Virus record (IMG/VR): IMGVR_UViG_3300045241_000086
Location: 1-39,853 of that record
Reading direction: 5' to 3' (one strand)
DNA: 39,853 nucleotides
DNA from: a virus
Shown here: one piece after another, positions 6,348-11,922 of the stretch
Position numbering within the stretch: the first letter of the stretch is position 1
Layout: each line of letters begins with the position of its first letter
Program-made: the position numbers and the translations under genes
Notes under the pieces: model-generated
Database searches by the model: none
Seen by the model: only the letters and a program-made list of their open reading frames with translations
What the model was told of the DNA's origin: nothing

Positions 6348-6517
6348 GATTTCGTCGTTGGGAAGTTGTTTACACCGCGTTGAACTACCGGGATGAGCCA
6401 CAGCATCGAGGGTTGGTCTATCTGACTCGTTGGCGGGCCGAGCATGAGCTTCGTAATGCCTCGTCCAGCAACCCTGATATTCGCTGGTGGGTTGAGAAGC
6501 AAAAGAGGTGTGAGTGA
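6344..6517 (+). CDS. small hypothetical protein (57 aa)
   Basis: GTG 6344 overlaps the previous stop, and its own stop overlaps GTG 6514. The 57-residue product is basic and aromatic (RFRRWEVVYTALNYRDEPQHRGLVYLTRWRAEH), probably a small beta-rich domain. No family recognised. Confidence 0.45.
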   Translation: MRFRRWEVVYTALNYRDEPQHRGLVYLTRWRAEHELRNASSSNPDIRWWVEKQKRCE

Positions 6518-6687
6518 AGTATTCGTTGTGGGAACGCCTAGTTTTTCGTGTCACTGGTCGCTGGTCTTGGGGTGTGGTTGAGCGTCGTCTTGCCGAGTAC
6601 GAGCGACTTCGATCTGCCGCTCTGGGTGGGGATGGCAACAAAGTCACTGCGAGCCATACGGCGAGCGGTGACACCAAGGAAGGCTGA
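6514..6687 (+). CDS. small hypothetical protein (57 aa)
   Basis: It starts at GTG 6514 in a GTGA overlap. The N-terminal helix is basic (KYSLWERLVFRVTGRWSWGVVERRLAEYERLRSAAL). The tail GGDGNKVTASHTASGDTKEG resembles the tail of the primase-like protein at the left end. The two share the 16-mer GGTGGGGATGGCAACA (618-633 and 6625-6640) and a downstream GACACC. It is the last gene of this coupled run; a 109-base gap follows. Confidence 0.45.
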   Translation: MKYSLWERLVFRVTGRWSWGVVERRLAEYERLRSAALGGDGNKVTASHTASGDTKEG

Positions 6688-6796
6688 TTCTCCTCCCCGA
6701 GGTCGGGCGACACCAAAACAAGCCCTTTGCTGTCCGACCCAATGTGGTAGAAGGGTTCGCAGATCGCACAACCACGCCCAAAAACAGGAGTGGCCA
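6688..6796. other. 109-bp gap, no gene seen
   Basis: This short gap separates the coupled small-gene run from the candidate terminase small subunit. It holds another GGGCGACACCAAAAC sequence near 6707, related to the gene-end motif. I see no clear promoter hexamers and no strong terminator. A ribosome site (CAGGAG) lies at its right edge. Confidence 0.4.
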
Positions 6797-7222
6797 GTGT
6801 CAACACAAACGGCTGACAGTCACACCGAAACACAGCCTGTCACAGGCCACACCATCGCCAACGGCGTGAAAGCCCATGTTCTAACCGCCGAAGACCGCTC
6901 GAAGGGCGCTCGCACGTCGGCTGAGAATCGCCGGGAAAGAGCGAAGTCTGCTGGTCAGCGTCTTCGTGAAGCGGTGGAGAAGAAGGAGAAAGCCCTGCAT
7001 GCGGCGATGATCGAGAAGGCCGCTGAGGGGAACGTCCAGGCTTACCTTGCTGTGATGTCGTATGCGTATGGGACGCCAGCGAAGGTCGAGCCCGAAGAGA
7101 TCGACATCAACATGACCAGTGATCAAGCCCCTCGAGGCGTGTCTCTTGACCAGCTCAACGCTCTCGCGTCAACGCTCGGGGTCACGGTTGATGGTGAGGC
7201 GAAGGGTTCTAACACCAGTTAG
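6797..7222 (+). CDS. candidate terminase small subunit (141 aa)
   Basis: I chose GTG 6797 because CAGGAG lies 6 bases upstream; the frame is open earlier but without support. The 141-residue product is hydrophilic and helical in the centre (ENRRERAKSAGQRLREAVEKKEKALHAAMIEKAAEGNVQAYLAVMSYAYGTPA). That pattern, helix plus ayLavmxYayGxP, resembles proteins encoded just before HNH and large terminase genes in actinophages. The location (upstream of HNH and TerL) supports DNA recognition for packaging. No helix-turn-helix is obvious, so this is a positional call. Another candidate is the ribbon-helix-helix protein at 7850. Confidence 0.4.
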   Translation: MSTQTADSHTETQPVTGHTIANGVKAHVLTAEDRSKGARTSAENRRERAKSAGQRLREAVEKKEKALHAAMIEKAAEGNVQAYLAVMSYAYGTPAKVEPEEIDINMTSDQAPRGVSLDQLNALASTLGVTVDGEAKGSNTS

Positions 7223-7502
7223 TACCCTCGGTGAATGGGTTAACCAAGCCCTTCGCTAGTGGTAAGCACCATCGTCTGTGTATGTGACACGCCTTTGTGA
7301 CACCAATGCACACATGTATGTACGTGTGTGCAGGCGGACGTACCCCCCTACCCCTACCCCTCTTGTACGCGGCGCTAGTGGGTGGCCGTACACCCCCAGA
7401 GCGAGATGACCGGGGTGGCCCCTCCGCTGAGGCTCCGCGAGGCACACAAAATTTCGTCCAGTAACGCGTAGTGACATCCGGGCTGTGACGTAAGATTGTG
7501 TA
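7223..7502. other. 280-bp structured non-coding region upstream of HNH/terminase
   Basis: This is the longest gene-free stretch in the window, with no convincing frame on either strand. It holds a 12-bp inverted repeat at 7307-7332, pyrimidine-rich short direct repeats (TACCCCC, CTACCCCTACCCCT) near 7341-7361, a second imperfect hairpin (GTACG ... CGTAC) near 7366-7394, and a GGGG/CCCC stem near 7413-7427. A -10-like hexamer is at its right end. A packaging start site (cos or pac), a promoter with operators, or a structured RNA would all fit the place between the small and large terminase genes. Confidence 0.5.
7307..7332. repeat. 12-bp inverted repeat
   Basis: The arms TGCACACATGTA and TACGTGTGTGCA pair over 12 positions with one mismatch (a G-U pair in RNA), separated by only 2 bases. 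As DNA it is a near-perfect palindrome, fitting a dimeric protein site. As RNA the hairpin lacks a U-tract, so it is not a standard terminator. Confidence 0.7.
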
Positions 7503-7503
7503 G
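7485..7503 (+). promoter_or_regulatory. possible leaderless promoter for the HNH-terminase genes
   Basis: TAAGAT (7491-7496) is a good -10 hexamer ending 6 bases before the GTG of the HNH gene, so transcription could begin at the start codon itself. GTGAC lies one base upstream of the -10 (7485-7489), exactly as at the Cro-like gene promoter (36142-36146 before 36148-36153). Further GTGAC copies are at 7471 and 7503. The -35 is weak. Confidence 0.4.
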
Positions 7504-7853
7504 TGACGGGTCAAGACGGTGGTGGTCGTGGAACGCGGCAGTGGATGTTGCGGGCTTTTAAGGTTCAGGGTTGTTCTCGGTGTGGGGTGAAGTACCCGGA
7601 TGTGTCTTTCGCTGATTTGCACTGTCACCACATAGATCCGAGTTCGAAAGTTCGGACGAAGGGGAACAGGGGTATTCGGGGAGATAGGGACGATGGTGGT
7701 TTGGCGGGGCATGATTCTCATGGTGGTCTTATCTCGGAGCTTCTGAAGTGCGAAGTGGTGTGTGCCGAGTGCCATAGGGAGACGCACAGGAATGGCCGGG
7801 AGTCGAGACAGGAGCCGTTGTTCACTGGAACGGGCGAGGCTTGGAAGTTTTGA
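7503..7853 (+). CDS. HNH endonuclease, terminase-associated type
   Basis: This 116-residue protein starts at GTG 7503, with no Shine-Dalgarno but a -10 hexamer 6 bases upstream. The motif set is that of HNH nucleases: a zinc pair CSRCG (near residues 23-26), LHCHHIDPSSK with the catalytic His pair, then an Asn-poor linker, and VVCAECHRETH with the second Cys pair and the closing His. HNH proteins encoded next to terminase genes are common in phages with cohesive ends, where some are needed for terminase cleavage. That role fits here, with a structured non-coding region just upstream. Its stop overlaps the TTG of the next gene. Confidence 0.8.
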   Translation: MTGQDGGGRGTRQWMLRAFKVQGCSRCGVKYPDVSFADLHCHHIDPSSKVRTKGNRGIRGDRDDGGLAGHDSHGGLISELLKCEVVCAECHRETHRNGRESRQEPLFTGTGEAWKF

Positions 7854-8230
7854 AGAAGAATCAGTTCATCCAGATCCGTGTCACTACAGCCGAGAAGCAG
7901 CGGTGGCAGGAGGCCGCGAAGTCGGCGGGCGGGTCGTTGAGTGAGGCGATCCGGCTCGTGATGAACGCGAAGCTTGCTGGGTCACAGCCGGTTCAGGGGA
8001 TGCCTTCAGAGCGCCGGGTAGTAGAGGACCCGCCACTGGTTGGCGTTCCGGATCGGTTAGAGGTTCCGCCGAAGGACATCACTCCGGTGTTGAAGGAGTT
8101 CATGGACGCGACCGCTCCGGGTGCTGAGGTGCTGTATCCGAAGATCAAGGAGAAGCCGAAGCGTGGGCGGTCGGAGATGTGTGAGCATCGGGTGCCGCCT
8201 GACCAATACTGCAAGCAGGGATGTGACTGA
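7850..8230 (+). CDS. ribbon-helix-helix DNA-binding protein with Cys-rich tail
   Basis: I chose TTG 7850 because it overlaps the previous TGA; another TTG at 7841 is in frame. Residues 1-40 fit a ribbon-helix-helix fold: a strand FIQIRVT, helix AEKQRWQEAAKSA, a turn with GGS, and helix LSEAIRLVMNAKL. Such proteins bind operator DNA as dimers. The middle is Pro-rich. The C-terminus has CEHRVPPDQYCKQGC, a compact Cys/His motif likely to hold zinc. Its place between HNH and the large terminase makes it a second candidate for the packaging DNA-recognition subunit, or a regulator of that operon. Confidence 0.6.
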   Translation: MKKNQFIQIRVTTAEKQRWQEAAKSAGGSLSEAIRLVMNAKLAGSQPVQGMPSERRVVEDPPLVGVPDRLEVPPKDITPVLKEFMDATAPGAEVLYPKIKEKPKRGRSEMCEHRVPPDQYCKQGCD

Positions 8231-8427
8231 TGGCTGCGCCGCGTTACCTTGATATCGGACCGTTGTCTGTGTATCGGCAGAAGGCCACGCTTGCTGGTGG
8301 GTTCCACGCTTGGGCGGTGAAGGTTCGGTTTGGTTGGAGCAACCTTGAGTTGAGTTGGTACAGACCCACGAACATGATGCGTTCTAGGCGTAGCACGGGA
8401 ACCAGGATCCGTCAGGGACGTCGCTGA
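8230..8427 (+). CDS. small hypothetical protein (65 aa)
   Basis: ATG 8230 overlaps the previous TGA (TGATG). The N-terminal 48 residues look like a small beta-rich domain (LDIGPLSVYRQKATLAGGFHAWAVKVRFGW). The last 16 are very basic (MRSRRSTGTRIRQGRR). Its stop at 8425-8427 is one base before the next frame, which has no standard start, so a continuation by frameshift is possible. No family recognised. Confidence 0.45.
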   Translation: MAAPRYLDIGPLSVYRQKATLAGGFHAWAVKVRFGWSNLELSWYRPTNMMRSRRSTGTRIRQGRR

Positions 8428-8428
8428 G

Positions 8429-8605
8429 ATTCGCCGCGGCGCTCAGATCAAGTACAAGCCGCCGAGAGCAACGCAGCCGTGCAAAGGGTGCGGCAAGAAG
8501 ACGGACATGCGGTGGGTGTTTTGCCGGAAGTGTTCAGGCAAGGATGTTGGTCCGCGTGATGCTCTTGATCGGCGTGTGCCCGGTTCTTTCGGTTCGAACC
8601 AGTAG
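8429..8605 (+). CDS. zinc-ribbon protein without a standard start codon (58 aa)
   Basis: The frame from 8378 to 8605 encodes a clear four-cysteine ribbon (PCKGCGKKTDMRWVFCRKCS), which supports real coding. It contains no ATG, GTG or TTG before the first cysteine pair. The most plausible start is ATT at 8429, one base after the previous stop and 10 bases after AGGGA. The alternative is a +1 ribosomal shift, or an old frameshift, from the upstream gene, whose basic tail ends here. An internal ATG at 8489 would lose the first Cys pair. The stop is 29 bases before the large terminase. Confidence 0.4.
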   Translation: MRRGAQIKYKPPRATQPCKGCGKKTDMRWVFCRKCSGKDVGPRDALDRRVPGSFGSNQ

Positions 8606-8634
8606 CCAGAGCCACGCTCAGGAAGGGACCCCCG

Positions 8635-10149
8635 ATGACGATTGTAGAGTCGCCGGGGGTCCCGGCCGACATCAGGGTTGACCTCGGGGAGTACTGGCCC
8701 GCCTTGCGGAAGTACTGCCCGTTGGTGGACACACTGAGCCCGCAGCAGGCTCTCTTCCTTCTTCTGAACTGTCGTGAGGCGTTTTACGGCGGCGCGGCTG
8801 GGGGCGGCAAGTCGGCGGCGTTGCTGATGGCGGCGCTGCAATATGCGGATGTTCCGGGCTATGCCGCCTTGATCCTCCGCAAAAGCTTCCCTCAGTTGAG
8901 CCAGCCGGGGATGCTGATCCCGATGAGCAGGTCGTGGTTGGGCCGGACGGACGCGAAGTGGAACGAACAGATGAAGGAATGGAGGTTCCCCAGTGGAGCC
9001 ACTCTTCGATTTGGTCATGTTCAAGACGAGGGCGCTATCTACGACTACCAGGGTGGCGCGTACCACTTCGTCGGTTTCGATGAGCTCACCCAGTTCAGTG
9101 AGCACGCGTTCACTTACATTGCCTTCTCTCGTCAGCGTAGAGACCTCAACATGCGGGACCTTGGTATTCCCATCCGAGTTAGGGCTACCGCCAACCCGGG
9201 TGGTATCGGACACGCTTGGGTCAAAAAGAGGTACATCGACCTAAGAGAACCCGGAGTCGAGTACATCCCCGCAAGGGTCAAAGACAACCCCGGGTTGGAC
9301 GTAGCCGAGTACGAAGAGTCTCTAATGCATCTCCCTGAGATGCTTCGCAAACAACTTTTGGATGGTGATTGGGGTGCGTTTGAAGGCGCCGCGTTTCCGG
9401 AATTCTCGAAAGAAATCCACTGTATCGGCGCAGTGGCAGGGGAGAAACTGGACGTTCCAGCCCGGCATTGGGATCGTTTCGAGTCCATGGACTACGGGCT
9501 CAACAACCCAACTTGCTGGCTCGCCTGGGCCGTCGACACCGATGGCAACGTTCTCGTCTATGACTCCTACTACAAACCTGCGCTTCCTTCGGAGTCAGCA
9601 CCAGTCATTCTACTTAGGCGCCACGATTGGCGGTCTAGCGTCTGCTACGGCGATCCTCAGTCTCTGGCTCAGAGAACGGGGACGGTGAACAGGTTCGGTG
9701 ACCCTGCGACCATCGAGACGGAGTTCGCAGACCAGGGCGTACCTTTGGTCCGGGCCAACAACAACCCCCGCTCGGGATATACCCGGATACGGGAACTCAT
9801 TCAGCCGGACAGTAAGCGCAGGTTCCCTGACTGGCACCCGAGGCGCGGTGAGCTCGGCGCTCCACGGTTTTATGTCGACGAACGTCACTGCCCCCAGTTG
9901 GTGGAACAACTAGCCACCGCCGTCTTACAGCCGATAGACAAACGCTGGGGTGGGGAAATGGTGGACCCTGATTGGGAGGGACCGTATGGACACGCAATCG
10001 CAGCTCTCCGTTATGGAGCTTTATCCCGTCCGGGCCCAAGCGATGTCCCGGCAGCAGAACCTGATGACCCTCGAGCTTTGCTACTCAAAAAGTACGAGGA
10101 CGCTCGTGACAAAACCGATCAGTCCCCAGCGTCCCGTTACTCCTGGTGA
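8635..10149 (+). CDS. terL: terminase large subunit (packaging ATPase-nuclease)
   Basis: This 504-residue motor packages phage DNA into the prohead. It starts at ATG 8635 with AGGAAGGG upstream. The N-terminal ATPase has Walker A GGAAGGGKS (residues 52-60), Walker B HFVGFDE (144-150, D149 E150) and motif C ATANPGG (184-190). The C-terminal RNase H-like nuclease shows the first Asp in SMDYG (D286) and a second acidic site in YGDPQS (D340). The third site reads HAIAALRY (453-460), where the usual pattern is HAIDALRY, so the expected Asp at 456 is Ala. D445 in VDPDWEGP is a nearby acidic residue. The family assignment is safe; nuclease details are worth checking. Confidence 0.95.
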   Translation: MTIVESPGVPADIRVDLGEYWPALRKYCPLVDTLSPQQALFLLLNCREAFYGGAAGGGKSAALLMAALQYADVPGYAALILRKSFPQLSQPGMLIPMSRSWLGRTDAKWNEQMKEWRFPSGATLRFGHVQDEGAIYDYQGGAYHFVGFDELTQFSEHAFTYIAFSRQRRDLNMRDLGIPIRVRATANPGGIGHAWVKKRYIDLREPGVEYIPARVKDNPGLDVAEYEESLMHLPEMLRKQLLDGDWGAFEGAAFPEFSKEIHCIGAVAGEKLDVPARHWDRFESMDYGLNNPTCWLAWAVDTDGNVLVYDSYYKPALPSESAPVILLRRHDWRSSVCYGDPQSLAQRTGTVNRFGDPATIETEFADQGVPLVRANNNPRSGYTRIRELIQPDSKRRFPDWHPRRGELGAPRFYVDERHCPQLVEQLATAVLQPIDKRWGGEMVDPDWEGPYGHAIAALRYGALSRPGPSDVPAAEPDDPRALLLKKYEDARDKTDQSPASRYSW

Positions 10150-10159
10150 AAGGAAACCA

Positions 10160-10489
10160 ATGGCCGACACAAAGAAAAAGCCGGTAGTCAGGCGACGTCG
10201 GAAGACCGCAGCGAAGAAAACCACCGCGAAGAAGACCAGCACCGCCATCGCGAAACGAGAGCCCAGGAAGCCAACCGGTGAAGCCAGGGTCGACAAGCTC
10301 GTCCACGAGTTGAACGCCCACCTTGCTGCTGATCTTGAGCCCGCCCCCGCCGAGCCGGAAACCAAAGACGAAGCGAAGGCTTCGAAGCCGGAGAAACTAA
10401 CGGGTGAAGCGCGGGTTGATGCTCTCGTTCACGCCCTGAATGGGCAGTTCAACGCGAACCTCGAACCAGCGGAGGACACCGGAAGATGA
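10160..10489 (+). CDS. histone H1-like basic protein with two internal repeats (109 aa)
   Basis: I chose ATG 10160, 5 bases after AAAGGAAA. The first 40 residues are Lys/Arg/Ala/Thr-rich (KKKPVVRRRRKTAAKKTTAKK), like histone H1 tails and mycobacterial Lsr2/HupB-type tails, and would bind DNA non-specifically. The rest is two copies of an acidic helical unit of about 25 residues, TGEARVDKLVHELNAHL and TGEARVDALVHALNGQF, each ending in LEPA and separated by an acidic linker. The tandem units suggest a duplicated binding module. It lies directly after terL, so packaging, DNA condensation or virion entry are possible roles. No family recognised. Confidence 0.65.
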   Translation: MADTKKKPVVRRRRKTAAKKTTAKKTSTAIAKREPRKPTGEARVDKLVHELNAHLAADLEPAPAEPETKDEAKASKPEKLTGEARVDALVHALNGQFNANLEPAEDTGR

Positions 10490-10899
10490 TCGAGTTCATG
10501 CTCGTAGAAAACCCCGCCCACTTCCCCCAAACCTGTGTTTGTGGCAGCTCGAAAGGACCACTTGCCGACACGTTCTTCGAACGGGGAAACCAGCACATCT
10601 ACCTGTGCAAAACCTGCGGGAAACGCCTCGCGAGGTTGTGGGGATTCGCGGCCGGCAAAAACCTCGACGCCCTCGAAGCAGCCTCAGACGAACGATTGGA
10701 TCTCGAACGGCAACTCTCGGAGGGTGTGAAGCTCAGGGACAAACTGATGGAACGAAACGCCGCCCAAGCCAAAGAAATCACCCAACTCCAAAACCTCATC
10801 TCGCGGGACCAGGACCGGCGGGCGCAACAGGACCACCTCGTATCCATGATTTTTGAGTCGTCCAAAGAGTTGGTGTCGACCACCAACGGCGGCGTCTGA
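10486..10899 (+). CDS. zinc-ribbon plus coiled-coil protein (137 aa)
   Basis: ATG 10486 overlaps the previous TGA (ATGA). The N-terminal third has C-x-C (CVCG) and C-x2-C (LCKTCGK) about 24 residues apart, a zinc ribbon. Residues 65-125 form a long charged helix (DERLDLERQLSEGVKLRDKL, AKEITQLQNLISRDQDRRA), likely a coiled-coil dimer. Its architecture suggests nucleic-acid or protein binding; no family name can be given. Confidence 0.6.
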   Translation: MIEFMLVENPAHFPQTCVCGSSKGPLADTFFERGNQHIYLCKTCGKRLARLWGFAAGKNLDALEAASDERLDLERQLSEGVKLRDKLMERNAAQAKEITQLQNLISRDQDRRAQQDHLVSMIFESSKELVSTTNGGV

Positions 10900-11048
10900 T
10901 GCTCCAGGTGAACGGTGGCCCTGCCAACAGCGGCACGAAACTACCGCTCAAAGAACCCCACGAGAAATGGGAATGCTCCGAGGGCCACTCGAACAAGGGC
11001 AACTGGACGCGGTGTTTGACCCCCGGGTGTAACGAGAGGAGGCCATGA
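10899..11048 (+). CDS. small zinc-binding protein (49 aa)
   Basis: ATG 10899 overlaps the previous stop (TGATG) and its own stop overlaps ATG 11045. The 49-residue product contains WECSEGHSNKGNWTRCLTPGC, a C-x3-H plus C-x4-C pattern consistent with a single zinc. Tiny metal-binding proteins recur throughout this genome. No family recognised. Confidence 0.5.
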   Translation: MLQVNGGPANSGTKLPLKEPHEKWECSEGHSNKGNWTRCLTPGCNERRP

Positions 11049-11131
11049 AGATGCTGGTCTTGTACTACAAGATCAAGAAGTGGTGGGTGTCTAAGAAGGT
11101 CGACGCCTACATGACTGTTCACAGGCCGTGA
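11045..11131 (+). CDS. tiny basic peptide (28 aa)
   Basis: ATG 11045 is preceded by GAGAGGAGG, a near-perfect Shine-Dalgarno, and overlaps the previous stop. Its own stop overlaps GTG 11128. The 28 residues are basic and aromatic (LVLYYKIKKWWVSKKVDAYM). Function unknown. The strong ribosome site and double overlap argue it is translated. Confidence 0.45.
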   Translation: MKMLVLYYKIKKWWVSKKVDAYMTVHRP

Positions 11132-11331
11132 AAGAGAAAGCCCAGGTCGAGATCACCAAAGAGCTCGCCCTCGTCACCGAAGCCCAAGGCGAACTCCTAA
11201 CCTGGGTTGAGGCGATCGAGGACGCCTACAAAACAGGGCGCATGAACCGCGACCAGCTACTTGAGGTTTACAAGGACATCACCGAGTACCAGCGGTTCCT
11301 TACCGAACGCACAGAGAGGATCTACAAATGA
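11128..11331 (+). CDS. small helical protein (67 aa)
   Basis: It starts at GTG 11128 in a GTGA overlap. The product is predicted entirely helical and charged (QVEITKELALVTEAQGELLTWVEAIEDAY, RDQLLEVYKDITEYQRFLTERTERIY), possibly a two-helix coiled coil. The stop overlaps ATG 11328. No family recognised. Confidence 0.55.
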   Translation: MKEKAQVEITKELALVTEAQGELLTWVEAIEDAYKTGRMNRDQLLEVYKDITEYQRFLTERTERIYK

Positions 11332-11498
11332 GCAACCGAACCCTCGAAGACCAGGTTGCAGCGATGGAAGCAGGGTTCTCGTCAACGACCGAGTGGGCTT
11401 TGCACGAGTGCATCCGCCGCATCCAGGACCTGACCGACCGGGTCGAGCGGCTTGAGGGTGTCAAGGTTGAGGTCGTTGAGCACGACCCGGAGGATTAG
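11328..11498 (+). CDS. small coiled-coil protein (56 aa)
   Basis: It starts at ATG 11328 (ATGA overlap) with AGAGAGGA upstream. The product is a single acidic helix (LHECIRRIQDLTDRVERLEG) with leucine heptads, followed by an acidic tail. The stop TAG shares its last base with the next GTG. No family recognised. Confidence 0.5.
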   Translation: MSNRTLEDQVAAMEAGFSSTTEWALHECIRRIQDLTDRVERLEGVKVEVVEHDPED

Positions 11499-11677
11499 TG
11501 CCCGCCAAGAGCCAGGCGCAGCGCGAGTATTTGAACGCGCACTTCGGCCACGCATGGGTCGTCAAGCACGGCTTCGATAACAAAGGGAAGCTGCCTGACC
11601 ATGTGAAGACGGGGAAACACAAGTACCAGTCCGACAAGCACCACCGGATCGCGATGGACGCTCTGAGCAAGGTATGA
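11498..11677 (+). CDS. small Lys/His-rich protein (59 aa)
   Basis: GTG 11498 overlaps the previous TAG. The pattern AKSQAQREYLNAHFGHAWVVKHGFDNKGKLP is typical of short phage proteins of about 60 residues found near head genes (the AKSxAQRRFLNAxFGxxW type), whose function is not known. The remainder is His and Lys rich (DHVKTGKHKYQSDKHHRIAM). The stop overlaps ATG 11674. Confidence 0.55.
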   Translation: MPAKSQAQREYLNAHFGHAWVVKHGFDNKGKLPDHVKTGKHKYQSDKHHRIAMDALSKV

Positions 11678-11910
11678 CCATCGTCGCGATTGTTCTCGCT
11701 GTTGCGCTCGTCTTGGTGGTTGTTGTTTTCGCTGGTGTTGTTCGGTCGATGCTCCGGCAGTCAGCCCGTGAGCGCGACCTCCTGTTGAACCAGATGATGA
11801 ACCTCGCCGGCCGCCCGTGGCAACCACCCCCCTCCGAGCCGGAGGTTGAGGTTGAGCCTGGCCCGGAGCGGTATGTGCTCACCCCTGAGCAGCTACCAGA
11901 CCCGTACTAG
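11674..11910 (+). CDS. single-pass membrane protein (78 aa)
   Basis: ATG 11674 overlaps the previous stop. Residues 3-24 are a strong transmembrane segment (IVAIVLAVALVLVVVVFAGVV), followed by a basic helix (RSMLRQSARERDLLLNQ) and a Pro/Glu-rich acidic tail. The topology is probably N-out, C-in. Its place between terminase and portal is unusual for a membrane protein, and the role is unknown. Confidence 0.6.
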   Translation: MTIVAIVLAVALVLVVVVFAGVVRSMLRQSARERDLLLNQMMNLAGRPWQPPPSEPEVEVEPGPERYVLTPEQLPDPY

Positions 11911-11922
11911 AAGGGAACCTGA

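Noticed and set aside
7307-7332. Intrinsic terminator
   Set aside because: The stem is strong, but no U-tract follows on either strand; a protein-binding palindrome fits better.
7209-7787. 192-codon open frame on the minus strand across the non-coding region
   Set aside because: It runs through the palindrome and C-rich repeats and the HNH motif region, and has no recognisable domain or ribosome site.
8443-9213. 256-codon open frame on the minus strand
   Set aside because: It lies over the strongly supported terminase ATPase; composition is Arg/His/Pro rich without motifs, as expected of a shadow of a high-GC gene.
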